A stretch of 47,793 bases of DNA from an uncultured Lamprocystis sp. GTDB lineage: Bacteria; Pseudomonadota; Gammaproteobacteria; Chromatiales; Chromatiaceae. The stretch spans positions 1 through 47,793 of the forward strand of contig NZ_CAIZIZ010000408.1 of the NCBI RefSeq assembly GCF_903933125.1, read 5' to 3'. Made by a program: the position numbers and the translations under genes. Shown one piece after another: positions 1-8,673 of this stretch (positions are counted from its first letter, which is position 1; each line of letters opens with the position of its first letter). A model generated the notes under the pieces. The model saw nothing but the letters and a program-made list of their open reading frames with translations. It searched no databases and had not been told where the DNA came from.

Positions 1-255
1 AGTAACAAAAGATGCGCAATCGAATCATTGCAGGTAGTCCAATTCGCTATTCTAGCAGAGTCACGAATCCGTAAAAACGCCTTCGGAAAAAGAATTTATC
101 ATATTGTTTATAAAGGAAAAAAAATTGGCCGGGAATTGCTGCGTCGGAACCATGTTACACAACGACAACGACCGGGATGCCAAAGGCGTTCCCTAATAGA
201 CTTGTTTAGCTTATGAGTAAACGTTTCCTTCGCGTGGATTAGACAGGCATGTGCG

Positions 256-2326
256 ATGGATGTTAAGACGATTCTGTTCTTGCTGGCGATGAGCAATCTC
301 GTGTTCGCGCTGGAACTGCTCCTGTTCCAACTGCGCGAGCAGCAGTCCCAACGCAACCCCTATTGGATTGCGGCCAAGCTGCTGCAGTGCATTGGTTGGC
401 TCGCGCTGTCCGGCCGCGGTGTCATTCCCGATTGGTTCTATATTCCGGTGGGTAACGGCGCCATTCTCTGCGGGCTCACCTATGAATGCTGGGCGATGTT
501 CCGAATCAGCGGACGCACCGTCAGCCGGACCCTTCATGGTGCCATCGCGGCCGGTATCATTCTGGTCTGCCTCCTCATGGCGCCATTGCCGTCTCCCGAC
601 CGGATCGTGATCACCTGTGGCATTGCCGCGGTCATCTTTGCGGTCTCGGGTTGGGCCTTGCTGCACGCTCCCGGCGAGAAGTCGCTGCTGCGCTATTATC
701 TTGGCTGGAATATGTGGCTGATGACCCTGATTCAGTGCGCCCGTATTCTGTGGGTTGTGTATGCGCCGGAGGGAGTCAATTTATTTACGCCGAATCTGGT
801 GCAGACGATCACCTTCTGCGCCTATTTCTACATCGTGCTGACCAATGGCTTTGGTTTGTTGCTGCTGGCCAGGGAGGCGACCGATCGGGCGCTGGAGCGG
901 ACGCTGGGGGAACAGCAGACCATTCTGGATACCTTGCCCAGCGGCCTGTGCATTCTGCGGGATCGGTTCATCGCGCGCTGCAATCCGGCTATGGAGGCCA
1001 TGTTCGGCTTTGCGCCGGGGGAAATGGCGGGCCGCTCGACACGCTGTCTCTATGCAAGCGACGCGGCTTACGTTGCGGCTGGCCGAACGCTCGATGCCGC
1101 GATCGAGCAAACCGGCCGCTTCGAGGGCGAGGTCGCCCTGATGCGCCGGAATGGCGAATGCTTTTGGGCCAAGGTCCAGGGCAAACGCCTGTTCGCGGAG
1201 CGCGCCCACGGCTATGGCGTGTTTTCCATTACCGATCGGCAATGCCATCAAGTTTACCCCGGTCGGGGGGGTGACGCTCCGGGTGGAGGCGGGCGCGGGC
1301 GATCTGATCCGGTTCAGCGTCAAGGATACCGGGCCGGGGATCGGGCCCGCGGAAGAGGTGCGGATCTTTGAACCCTTCGCCCAAACGAACGCCGGCTCGG
1401 GGGGCCAGGGCGGGACCGGACTCGGATTGGCCCTGAGTCGCCAGTTCGTGCAGCTCATGGGAGGCACGCTGAGCTTGGATAGCCGGTCGGGTCAAGGCAG
1501 TCACTTTTTCTTCGCCCTGCCGTTACCCCAGGCAGTGGTCCGGGAACCGGCCGCGGTTCAGCCCGAACGTTTAATCACCGGACTGGAACCGGGTCAGCCG
1601 GTGTGTCGGATATTGATCGTCGACGATCTGGCCGACAACCGGGAACCACTGCGAATGCTGCTGAACTGGCTCAATCCGCACCCGCCGGTGCTGGAATTCC
1701 GGGAGGCGAGCAACGGCCGCGAGGCGGTGGCAGCCTGGGAGGCATGGCAACCGCAGGTGGTCTTCATGGACATGCGGATGCCGGTCATGTCGGGCGAGGA
1801 GGCGACCCGCGAGATCAGGGCGCGCATCCGCGGCCGACCCGATGCGGTGCGATCCGTGGTGGTGGCGCTCACCGCCAGCGTTTTCGAAGAGCAGCGCGAT
1901 CAGGTGCTGGCCGGCGGGTGCGACGCCTTCGTCCGCAAGCCGTTTTATGCCGCGGAGCTGTTCGGCATTCTGGAGCAACTCGTCGGGCTGCGGTTCGTTC
2001 GCTCCGGGGCACCGTCCCCTCCGCGACCTACGTTGTCGCCGGACGCCGTGATCCAGCGCTTGGCCGCGTGTTCCCCGAGGTGGTGTGCCGATCTGAAGGC
2101 GGCGAGCGAACTGGGTGATTTTGACCGCATCACCGTCTTGCTGGAGCAGATCCGCAACCCGGACCCCTCCCTCTACGAGGCACTCGCGCGGTCAGCCTAT
2201 GCGTATGACCTGGACTTCTTTGCGGCCCTGTTTAGCCGCGCTGACGTCTGCGATACCCTTGAACACGGGGCTGCGGTGGCGGTTGACCGCTATGCGGATG
2301 CCGACCACAAGGTCACCGGCCGATGA
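256..2326 (+). pseudogene. hybrid sensor histidine kinase with internal deletion
   Basis: The first frame opens at ATG 256. It encodes about six membrane segments (residues 3-215) and a PAS domain (about 220-327) that ends in the usual 'SITD'. At about 1236-1241 the reading switches to another frame, which begins 'NAIKFTP' (the end of the HATPase N box) and continues with G1/G2 boxes 'DTGPGIG' and 'GGTGLGLA'. A receiver domain follows (acidic 'VDD', phospho-acceptor Asp in 'MDMRMP', Lys in 'RKPF') and then a C-terminal helical tail. The whole dimerisation/phosphoacceptor (HisKA) domain and the start of the ATPase domain are missing, and the join is out of frame, so no functional kinase can be made. 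In life this was a membrane hybrid kinase passing phosphate to its own receiver. The stop overlaps the next start as ATGA. The domain calls are firm; the deletion is inferred from the missing domain. Confidence 0.85.
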
Positions 2327-2460
2327 CCACCGCGGCCCTGGATGATCGCACCATCCTGTTTCTGCTTTTTCTGGGCAATCTGATGGCCGTGGTCATCCTT
2401 CAATTCGCCGGGGCACTGGGGTCGATCCAGACCCACCCATCCGCATCCTGGCAGCGATAG
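2323..2460 (+). pseudogene. 5' remnant of a second membrane signalling gene
   Basis: ATG 2323 overlaps the stop of the preceding kinase (ATGA). It opens a 45-codon frame starting with a hydrophobic helix, 'TILFLLFLGNLMAVVILQF'. This matches in pattern the N-terminus of the upstream kinase ('TILFLLAMSNLVFALELLLF'), so it is the first membrane segment of a paralogous sensor kinase or diguanylate cyclase. After about 30 residues the reading runs into the antisense of the Rieske gene and stops. The rest of the gene is gone, so this is a deletion breakpoint rather than a small gene. Confidence 0.65.
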
Positions 2461-2726
2461 GTGTGGATCGGCGTATCGGCCGGCTCATCCATCGGGGCGC
2501 CGGTCAGCAGGCTGAAGCGGCTGCCGTGCAGCGAGCATTTGATCCGGTCCCCGTCCAGGCAGCCATAGGAGAGCGGATAGTCCTCGTGGCTGCACTTGTC
2601 TTCGCAGGCGTAGTAGCGGCCGTCCAGGTTGGCGATCAGGTAGGCGCGCTCCTCCACGACGACCTTGACGAATTTGCCGGGGGCGATGGCGTCGGTGCGG
2701 GCCGCGGCGATATAAGGCTTGTCCAT
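2400..2726 (-). CDS. Rieske [2Fe-2S] ferredoxin (non-heme oxygenase ferredoxin type)
   Basis: A 108-residue soluble protein with both Rieske cluster motifs: C-S-H at Cys45/His47 and C-S-L-H at Cys64/His67. Its length and lack of a membrane anchor match the small ferredoxin subunits of Rieske dioxygenases and NirD-like proteins rather than the cytochrome bc1 Rieske protein. It would carry one electron at a time in the cytoplasm; the partner is not evident. The gene starts 12 bp after the TrpD-like gene on the same strand, so the two are very likely one operon. No oxygenase large subunit is in the window, so calling it a dioxygenase component would be a guess. Confidence 0.85.
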   Translation of the reverse strand: MDKPYIAAARTDAIAPGKFVKVVVEERAYLIANLDGRYYACEDKCSHEDYPLSYGCLDGDRIKCSLHGSRFSLLTGAPMDEPADTPIHTYRCQDADGWVWIDPSAPAN

Positions 2727-2738
2727 CGTGCACCCTCC

Positions 2739-3857
2739 TCAGCGTACGCGAAGGGCAGCGCGGCCCGAGTCCAAAGCCTCGCGCGCCCGGCCGGCGGCGG
2801 CGGCCAGGGAGGATTCCCGACCCAGGTGCCACAGGATCAGGGCGGCGGAGAACACCAGGCTGTCGTAGGTCGCTCCGCGGGTGCCCGCCAGGGCCGCCAT
2901 CCCGGCCGCGGCCGCGGCACGTGCGGTGGCCGGCACATCGACCGCCACCGCGATGTCGTCCCCCGGCCGGGTGGTCTGGGGCAGGTCGGCCGGCAGCGCC
3001 ACGGCGCGCACGGATTGTTCGATCCCCATGGCGGCCGGGTCGATCTCGAAGGGTTGTTCCTCGCCGCGGCCCTGGTAGTTGAAACAGGTACCGACCTGAC
3101 GCAGGGAGGGGATCACACCGCCCTCCACACCGCGCACCAGGAGCGCCGAATCGTAGCCGGCATGGCGGGCGAGCAGCGCATAGATGCGGGGATAGGGCTT
3201 ATGCACATAGCCGGTGACCAGATGAGTGCGGCGGCGGCCCTGGATGGGCCGCGCCAGCACCTCCACCGTGGTCAGGGCCTGGCGCTTGACGACGGTGGAG
3301 CGCAGGTCGACCAGACTATGCAGAGCGGGGCAGAAGGCGCGCTGATCGAGGTAGGTCCAGCCGATCTGCGGGTCGGCCAGACGGGCGGCGGCGGCCGCCG
3401 TGTCCAGGCCGACCGGAACCCCGGCCGCCTCCAGGCAATGGCGATGCGTGACTCCGAACTTGGGTCCGACCGCGTCCGCCCCGTGGGTGAGGGCCGGCAC
3501 GCCGCACTCGGCCAGCAGGGCCGGCAGGAAGGGCGCGGCCGGCAGACAGCGGTTGTAGCCGTCGTAAGGATCGGCGATGTCGACAACATCGTCGACCGCC
3601 GCGACCACCGGCGTGGTCGCGTCGCGCACAGCGTCGAGTATGCCGCGCAGTTCATCGTCGGACTCGCGTTTCATGCGCAGGGCAATCAGAAAGATACCGG
3701 CCTGAATCGGGTCCACCTGGTGGGCGAGGATGGCGTTCATCCCGGCGCGCGCCTCCTCCGCGGAGATATCCTTGGAGAGTTCCGGGCCGGTCGCGATGCG
3801 CTGGATGATCGAACGCATTTGAAGCCTGGGGTCCGTGGCGGTTTCGGTACTGCTCAT
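2739..3857 (-). CDS. TrpD-like (anthranilate phosphoribosyltransferase family) protein
   Basis: 372 residues. I chose ATG 3857 because AGAGGA lies just upstream and the family N-terminus begins there; upstream in-frame codons are low-complexity. The N-terminal helical domain ('EEARAGMNAILAHQVDPIQ') and the following alpha/beta domain match the glycosyltransferase family 3/TrpD fold. The canonical PRPP-binding motifs are not conserved: where TrpD has GTGGD this protein has 'DPYDGYNR', and where TrpD has KHGN it has 'THGADA'. It is therefore probably one of the TrpD-like paralogues without proven anthranilate activity, not the tryptophan enzyme. It is followed after 12 bp by a Rieske ferredoxin in an apparent operon. 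Family assignment is good; substrate unknown. Confidence 0.8.
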   Translation of the reverse strand: MSSTETATDPRLQMRSIIQRIATGPELSKDISAEEARAGMNAILAHQVDPIQAGIFLIALRMKRESDDELRGILDAVRDATTPVVAAVDDVVDIADPYDGYNRCLPAAPFLPALLAECGVPALTHGADAVGPKFGVTHRHCLEAAGVPVGLDTAAAAARLADPQIGWTYLDQRAFCPALHSLVDLRSTVVKRQALTTVEVLARPIQGRRRTHLVTGYVHKPYPRIYALLARHAGYDSALLVRGVEGGVIPSLRQVGTCFNYQGRGEEQPFEIDPAAMGIEQSVRAVALPADLPQTTRPGDDIAVAVDVPATARAAAAAGMAALAGTRGATYDSLVFSAALILWHLGRESSLAAAAGRAREALDSGRAALRVR

Positions 3858-4350
3858 GGCGTCCTCTTTGTGATTGTGTCGGGTTAGTTGACGGCTGATT
3901 GCGGGCGATCGGCCGCATTCGCCAACCCGTCGAGCCGTGTTTCTGGGGTCGATCGCGCGCTGGTTCAATCGCGGCGGGCCATCTCGGTTGCGGGTGAACC
4001 GCGTGTCGCGGCGGTTGACCAGCGGCGGCGTCGACCATCGTTGACGTGCCGCGCTCGCGCCTATGATCGGAGATTGCGCAACCGGCCGCAATTGATGATC
4101 TGCGCCCGCGGCGTCTTGTACGTGGGATCGCGACTTGACAAGGTGCGTCATCGCGTCTAGAGCGCCCGGCGCGGTTGTGCACAGCCGGTGCCGATCAGGT
4201 CCGGACCTTGTCGATTGGGCGATCGTTGGGGTCAGACCCCTGAGTGATTCCTATAACTTATTGTATTATAGATCTAAGCGTTTGTCTTTCGTGGGTGAGT
4301 CAAGGAGAATACTGGACGAAATGGGTGACCCGAGAATCCTCTGTCGACAC

Positions 4351-4383
4351 TGATCCACAGAGTTATCCACAGGTTTATCCAGG
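4351..4383 (+). promoter_or_regulatory. cluster of DnaA-box-like 9-mers
   Basis: Three 9-mers sit at a 12-bp spacing: TGATCCACA (4351-4359), TTATCCACA (4363-4371, a perfect consensus DnaA box) and TTATCCAGG (4375-4383). An AT-rich stretch lies about 75-100 bp to the left. The regular spacing on one face of the helix suggests a DnaA-binding cluster. No dnaA, gidA or dnaN is nearby, so it is not evidently the chromosomal origin. It could be a DnaA titration or regulatory site, or chance. Confidence 0.35.
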
Positions 4384-4514
4384 CGGCTGGTTCCTCGCGA
4401 TACGGCGATCACTATTGTCCTGGAAGGCACGCTGGTCGCGCCCCCAGCCGGTGTTGCGAATTTGGGCGGCAGCAACCTGCATGGAGCCATCGGCGGGGCT
4501 GATGGTGGATGCGC

Positions 4515-4565
4515 TGCGCTTATCCACCCTACAAGACCGGCACTGCTGTAGGGTGGATAAGGCGC
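4515..4565. repeat. palindromic intergenic repeat (TTATCCACCCTAC family)
   Basis: Inverted arms GCGCTTATCCACCCTAC and GTAGGGTGGATAAGGCGC flank a short spacer, and a further half-copy 'GCATCCACCC' lies at about 4609-4618. This is the arrangement of REP-like dispersed elements. It sits between convergent or unlinked genes and encodes nothing. Confidence 0.7.
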
Positions 4566-4735
4566 GCCGCACTAATGGTCGGGACGCGGCACGTCGGTCG
4601 TGCGCGCCGCATCCACCCAGGGGCCGGAAGATGCCCTCAAATTTGGCGTTGCTGGCCGCCGCACGGCACGCGTGGCAGCCATGCCAATCCCGTGCTTTAA
4701 TGTGATCAATAACCGACCGCCAACCGGAGCAGACG

Positions 4736-5197
4736 ATGCCGCAGACGGTGCTGGATACGCCCATGGGTCCGATCGGATTGCACTGGACCGGGCAGACCTT
4801 GACCGCCGTGGACCTGGCGCCTGATGCCGCCGGCGGCGCCGCGGCGGAGCTGCCGACCGCGCTCGCCGGCCAATTGGCGGCTTATCTCGCGGATGGCTCC
4901 GCGTCCTTCGATCTTGCGCTCGACCTCGGCGGCACGCCCTTCCAGCAGCGGGTGTGGGCCGCCATCCGCGTGATCCCGGCGGGTGCGACGCGGACCTATA
5001 AGGATCTTGCCGAGCAGGTCGGCAGTGCCCCGCGCGCGGTTGGTCAGGCGTGCCGGGCCAATCCCTGTCCGATCGTCGTCCCTTGTCATCGGGTCGTCGC
5101 GGTCAAGGGTCTGGGCGGCTTTGCGGGGGATCGCTCCGGCCGAAAGCTGGCAATCAAGCGCTGGCTGCTGCGGCATGAGGGGGTTGCGGTTGACTGA
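4736..5197 (+). CDS. ogt: methylated-DNA--[protein]-cysteine S-methyltransferase
   Basis: 153 residues, the usual length for Ogt. It removes methyl or alkyl groups from O6-alkylguanine (and O4-alkylthymine) by irreversible transfer to its own cysteine. The active-site motif 'IVVPCHRVV' contains Cys117. It is preceded by the helix-turn-helix 'FQQRVWAAIRVIPAGATRTY' region with the Arg finger, and followed by 'GGFAGDRSGRKLAIKRWLL', all in family order. The N-terminal domain is short and poorly conserved, as is normal. The 3' end overlaps xerD by 23 nt, so the two are probably co-transcribed. Confidence 0.95.
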   Translation: MPQTVLDTPMGPIGLHWTGQTLTAVDLAPDAAGGAAAELPTALAGQLAAYLADGSASFDLALDLGGTPFQQRVWAAIRVIPAGATRTYKDLAEQVGSAPRAVGQACRANPCPIVVPCHRVVAVKGLGGFAGDRSGRKLAIKRWLLRHEGVAVD

Positions 5198-6104
5198 GGG
5201 AGCGGCGCCGGCCGACGACCGGGCGGTCATTGAGGGCTTTGCCGATATCCTCTGGATGGAGCGCGGGCTGAGTCCGAATACACTCTCGGCTTATCAGTCC
5301 GATCTGCGTGCGTTTGCCCTCTGGATCGACCGCGAGCGGGGACGTTGCCTGCTGGCGGCCGAGCGTCTGGATCTGCTCGATTACCTCGCGCTCTTATCCG
5401 TGCAGGGCCGCAAGCCGCGCTCAGCGGCGCGGCTGCTGTCGTGTCTGCGCCAGTTCTACCAGCATCTGGTGCGCCAGGGTCTGATCGAGGAGGACCCGAG
5501 CGCCCGGGTGGATGCGCCAAAGCTTGGCCGTCCCCTGCCGAAGAGCCTCACCGAGGCCGAGGTGGAGTCGCTGTTGGCGGCCCCGGACACGACGGACGCA
5601 CGGGGGTATCGCGACCGCACCATGCTGGAAGTGCTGTACGCCAGCGGGCTGCGGGTGACTGAACTGGTGACGCTGACGCCCGCTCAAGTCAGCCTGACGC
5701 AGGGCGTGGTACGGGTGATGGGGAAGGGCAGCAAGGAGCGGCTGGTGCCCTTGGGGGAGGATGCGGTCACCTGGCTCGCGGACTACCTGCGCGGTGCGCG
5801 CTTCGACCTGCTCGGCGGGCGGCTGAGTGACTTCCTGTTCCCGACGAGTCGCAGCGATTGCATGACCCGTCAGGCGTTCTGGCAGCTCATCAAACGTTAT
5901 GCGATCCTGGCCGGCGTTGTGAAGCCGCTCTCGCCCCATACGTTACGCCATGCCTTCGCGACCCACCTGTTGAACCATGGGGCCGATCTGCGGGTGGTAC
6001 AAATGCTGCTAGGTCACAGCGATCTGTCGACCACCCAGATTTACACCCACGTCGCGCGTGAGCGGTTGAAACAATTGCACCAGCGACACCATCCCCGCGG
6101 CTGA
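5175..6104 (+). CDS. xerD: site-specific tyrosine recombinase XerD
   Basis: 309 residues from ATG 5175; TTG 5184 or 5190 are alternatives that would remove only a few residues. The N-terminal SAM-like core-binding domain (about 20-105) precedes the catalytic domain. Catalytic residues are visible: Arg160 in 'YASGLRVTE', Lys in 'GKGSKERLVP', His255/Arg258 in 'HTLRHAFATH', His281 in 'LLGHSDLSTTQ' and the nucleophile Tyr290 in 'IYTHV'. The C-terminus 'LKQLHQRHHPRG' is typical of XerD rather than XerC. With XerC it resolves chromosome dimers at dif under FtsK control. It overlaps ogt at the 5' side. dsbC lies two genes downstream, recalling the xerD-dsbC linkage in enterobacteria. Confidence 0.95.
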   Translation: MRGLRLTEGAAPADDRAVIEGFADILWMERGLSPNTLSAYQSDLRAFALWIDRERGRCLLAAERLDLLDYLALLSVQGRKPRSAARLLSCLRQFYQHLVRQGLIEEDPSARVDAPKLGRPLPKSLTEAEVESLLAAPDTTDARGYRDRTMLEVLYASGLRVTELVTLTPAQVSLTQGVVRVMGKGSKERLVPLGEDAVTWLADYLRGARFDLLGGRLSDFLFPTSRSDCMTRQAFWQLIKRYAILAGVVKPLSPHTLRHAFATHLLNHGADLRVVQMLLGHSDLSTTQIYTHVARERLKQLHQRHHPRG

Positions 6105-6303
6105 TCGGGACTGCCGACCGGTTCGCACCGGCAGCGGTCGGGATCGGCTGATGATGGTGACACGGGCGTTGCGGCGGGTTTTTCTGGAAGCGCGTCGCGG
6201 CTTGATTTATCGTCACGCGAACGGGCGCCGACAGATGGCGCTGCCGCCACTCTCGCATTCCCGCCGAACGGGTGAATGCCCGCTGATTTATTAGGGTAAT
6301 TGC

Positions 6304-6786
6304 ATGCCTTCTTTCGATATCGTCTCAGAGACCGACCTGCAAGAGGTGCGTAACGCGGTCGATCAGTCCAATCGGGAGACCTCCACGCGGTTCGATTTCA
6401 AGGGCGTCAAGGCGACCTTCGAACTGGCCGAGGACAAGATTCTGATGGCGGCGGAAACGGAGTTCCAACTTCAGCAGATGATGGATATCCTGCGCCAGAA
6501 GTTGGTCAAGCGCTCGGTTGATCTGACGGCCATCGATCCACAAGACCCGGTCACCACCCTCAGTTCCGCCCGTCAGGAGGTTCTGCTCAAACAGGGCGTC
6601 GATGCCGACACGGCCAGGGACATGGTCAAATACATCAAGGCCGCCAAGCTCAAGGTGCAGGCGCAGATCCAGGGCGATCAGGTGCGGGTCACCGGCAAGA
6701 AGCGCGACGATCTGCAAGAAGCGATTACGCTGCTGCGGGGCAAGGACTGGGGTTTGCCGTTGCAGTTCAACAATTTCAGGGATTGA
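6304..6786 (+). CDS. yajQ: YajQ family nucleotide-binding protein
   Basis: 160 residues, full family length, beginning 'MPSFDIVSE' as nearly all YajQ proteins do. The protein has two ferredoxin-like halves: the first includes 'NRETSTRFDFKG', the second 'ARDMVKYIKAAKLKVQAQIQ'. It ends in the conserved 'DWGLPLQFNNFRD'. Members bind nucleotides (cyclic-di-GMP in some species) and RNA; a precise role here cannot be read from sequence. A weak ribosome-binding site precedes the ATG. It stands alone between xerD and dsbC on the same strand. Confidence 0.95.
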   Translation: MPSFDIVSETDLQEVRNAVDQSNRETSTRFDFKGVKATFELAEDKILMAAETEFQLQQMMDILRQKLVKRSVDLTAIDPQDPVTTLSSARQEVLLKQGVDADTARDMVKYIKAAKLKVQAQIQGDQVRVTGKKRDDLQEAITLLRGKDWGLPLQFNNFRD

Positions 6787-6879
6787 TGCGGACCCCGGAC
6801 CCCGGCGTGCGCGCGATTGGCCGCCTACGCTGGCCGCGTCGCCATTTTTTTCGAATCTTTTGCTGAGGAACCACAGGTC

Positions 6880-7623
6880 ATGCCTATCTACCGTTCGATC
6901 GCCGCCGCCGTGCTGATGCTCACCGCGGGCAGTCTGCTGGCCGGTCCGGAGGACAATATCCGTGCGGCGCTGAAAAAAGTCGTGCCCGATGTCAAGATCG
7001 AAAGTATCACTCCGGCACCGGTCAAGGGACTCTACGAGGTTATGGTCGGCACTCAGATCATGTACGTGACCGGTGACGGCCGCTACTTCGTCGACGGGCG
7101 TATCGTCGACCTCAACACGCGCGAGGACGTGACCGAACCACGACTGTCCGGTGCGCGCAAGCGCCTCGTGGATGCTGTCGGCGAGGCGGACATGGTGATC
7201 TTCGAGCCGTCGATCGCGGCGAAGCACACGGTGACCGTATTTACTGATATCGAATGTGGCTATTGTCGCAAGCTCCATAGCCAGATTGCGGATTACGGCA
7301 AGGAAGGCATTCGTGTGCGCTATCTCTTCTACCCGCGTGCCGGCAAGGGAAGTCCAGCCTATAAAGAGGCCGTCTCGGTGTGGTGCGCCGGCGACGCATC
7401 CGCCCGTCGCGGCGCGATGACCGCCGCCAAGTCCGGCCAGTCGATCGAGGAGAAGTCCTGTGACAACCCGGTGGATGCGCATATGACGGTCGGTGAGGAC
7501 CTGGGTCTGCGCGGTACGCCGGCCATCGTCACCGACACCGGTGAACTGATCCCGGGCTATGTCGAGCCGAAGAAACTGGCGGCCCAACTCGCGGGTCCAT
7601 CCGCGGACGAAGCCGTGCGCTGA
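6880..7623 (+). CDS. dsbC: thiol:disulfide interchange protein DsbC
   Basis: 247 residues. I chose ATG 6880 because GAGGA lies 10 nt upstream and the protein then begins with a clean signal peptide ('MPIYRSIAAAVLMLTAGSLLAG'-type, cleaved after about residue 22). An upstream in-frame start at 6817 would bury the signal. The N-terminal dimerisation domain (about 23-85) is followed by a thioredoxin-fold domain with the redox motif C-G-Y-C at Cys126/Cys129 and the cis-Pro in 'GLRGTPAIV'. DsbC is a periplasmic V-shaped homodimer that isomerises wrong disulfides and is kept reduced by DsbD. A second cysteine pair (in 'VWCAGD' and 'EKSCDN') matches the structural disulfide of the family. Confidence 0.95.
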   Translation: MPIYRSIAAAVLMLTAGSLLAGPEDNIRAALKKVVPDVKIESITPAPVKGLYEVMVGTQIMYVTGDGRYFVDGRIVDLNTREDVTEPRLSGARKRLVDAVGEADMVIFEPSIAAKHTVTVFTDIECGYCRKLHSQIADYGKEGIRVRYLFYPRAGKGSPAYKEAVSVWCAGDASARRGAMTAAKSGQSIEEKSCDNPVDAHMTVGEDLGLRGTPAIVTDTGELIPGYVEPKKLAAQLAGPSADEAVR

Positions 7624-7678
7624 GCGCGGTCGGGGCGTCTCTTCATCGTTGTGGGTTGACTGTTGACCAGGAGTTGTC

Positions 7679-8476
7679 ATGCGGGCATACAAATTGGACT
7701 ATGCCTGGCGCACTGACCGGGGGCGTGTGCGATCTCACAACGAGGACGCGGTCACGGTCCACGCCGATCTGGGTCTGGTGGTCGTCGCCGACGGGGTCGG
7801 CGGGGCCAGCGCCGGGGAGGTGGCCAGTGCGCTGGCGGCCGATACGATTCGTGAGTGTTTCAGGCGACAAGCGCTTTCCCGAACCGATAGCGAGCGGGCT
7901 CAGCTGCTCGCCGAGGCGGCTGTCGAAGAGGCTAATCGGGCGGTCTGGCAATTGGCGCAGAGCAAGACCGACTGTGTCGGCATGGGAACCACGGTGGTGC
8001 TGGGTGTGGTCGGTGCGGACTGGCTCGCCTATGCCAACGTCGGCGACTCCCGGCTGTATCGCTTGCGGGACGAGGCACTGGAGCAGTTGTCACACGATCA
8101 TTCCTTCATTCAGGAAGTCGTGGATCAAGGTTTTTTCCGGACCTTGGACGATGCCCGCCGCTACGGCATTGGCGACAATATTCTGACCCGCGCGCTGGGT
8201 TCAAGCGCGGAAGTGCGCGTCGCCGGCGGTCTGACCGAGATCAAGACTGGCGATACCTACCTGTTTTGTACGGACGGCCTGACCGGCATGGTGCCCGCTG
8301 ATTGGCTGCGCCAAATCCTGATCGCCGCCAAGACGAGCGATCTGGGGTTGGCCGCCGAGGCGCTGGTGCGCCTCGCCAACGAGCGCGGCGGGACGGACAA
8401 CATTACCCTTGCACTGCTGCGAGTCGGCGCGCAGTCGGACGGGGAGGGGCCAATCACCCCATCTTCGCCCGTTTAA
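7679..8476 (+). CDS. PP2C-family serine/threonine protein phosphatase
   Basis: 265 residues, preceded by AGGAG at the right distance. The metal-binding and catalytic signatures of bacterial PP2C (Stp1/PrpC type) are all present: 'RSHNEDA' near residue 20, 'VVADGVGGASAGE' near 40, 'NVGDSRLYRL' near 120, 'LTRALGS' and 'CTDGLTGMV' in the middle, and 'GGTDNITLALLRV' at the end. It would remove phosphate from Ser/Thr residues in the cytoplasm using Mn2+ or Mg2+. No partner kinase (PknB-like) is adjacent. Upstream 55 bp separate it from dsbC; downstream lie palindromic repeats. Confidence 0.93.
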   Translation: MRAYKLDYAWRTDRGRVRSHNEDAVTVHADLGLVVVADGVGGASAGEVASALAADTIRECFRRQALSRTDSERAQLLAEAAVEEANRAVWQLAQSKTDCVGMGTTVVLGVVGADWLAYANVGDSRLYRLRDEALEQLSHDHSFIQEVVDQGFFRTLDDARRYGIGDNILTRALGSSAEVRVAGGLTEIKTGDTYLFCTDGLTGMVPADWLRQILIAAKTSDLGLAAEALVRLANERGGTDNITLALLRVGAQSDGEGPITPSSPV

Positions 8477-8512
8477 TAACGCGTCCGGAATAAAGCAAAA
8501 ACGAGTGATCTG

Positions 8513-8618
8513 GCTCCCACGCTCCAGCGTGGGAGCAAGTTGCGACGCTCCGGCGTCGCGTAGCGCCACTGTGGCCGCTGGAGCGGCCGGACGGCATTCC
8601 CACGCTGGAGCGTGGGAA
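8513..8618. repeat. palindromic repeat cluster (CCCACGCTCCAGCGTGGG family)
   Basis: Three palindromes are head to tail: one around CCCACGCTCCAGCGTGGG (8513-8536), GCGACGCTCCGGCGTCGC (8542-8559), and one around CCCACGCTGGAGCGTGGG (8597-8618). The same motif recurs at 16528-16581. This is a dispersed REP/BIME-like family; each unit can form a stable hairpin. It lies between the phosphatase and malZ, so it may also act as a transcript end. Confidence 0.8.
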
Positions 8619-8673
8619 CGAGAAATGATCGAATCGTTCCTTATCGCGTTCGACGCCTCTATCAGGATGAACC

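Larger units (their letters stand above)
3858..4735. other. non-coding interval with AT-rich stretch, DnaA-like 9-mers and a palindromic repeat
   Basis: No reading frame here looks protein-like. The left part (3858-4240) is ordinary GC-rich spacer holding the upstream region of the TrpD-like gene. An AT-rich patch lies at about 4248-4275, DnaA-box-like 9-mers at 4351-4383, and a palindromic element at 4515-4565 with a related half-copy near 4608-4619. The end carries the upstream region of ogt. Confidence 0.6.

Noticed and set aside
28-216. A 62-codon frame from TTG 28
   Set aside because: No ATG, no ribosome-binding site and no recognisable pattern; the region is low-GC spacer or the edge of something outside the window.
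2739-3857. Naming this gene trpD
   Set aside because: The PRPP and anthranilate motifs (GTGGD, KHGN) are not conserved and no trp genes are adjacent.
2463-3887. A 474-codon plus-strand frame
   Set aside because: It is the antisense shadow of the Rieske and TrpD-like genes, with composition typical of read-through (Gly/Arg/Gln-rich) and no motif.
4351-4383. Calling this the chromosomal replication origin
   Set aside because: Only one perfect DnaA box and no dnaA, dnaN, gidA or parAB nearby; kept only as a possible DnaA-binding cluster.
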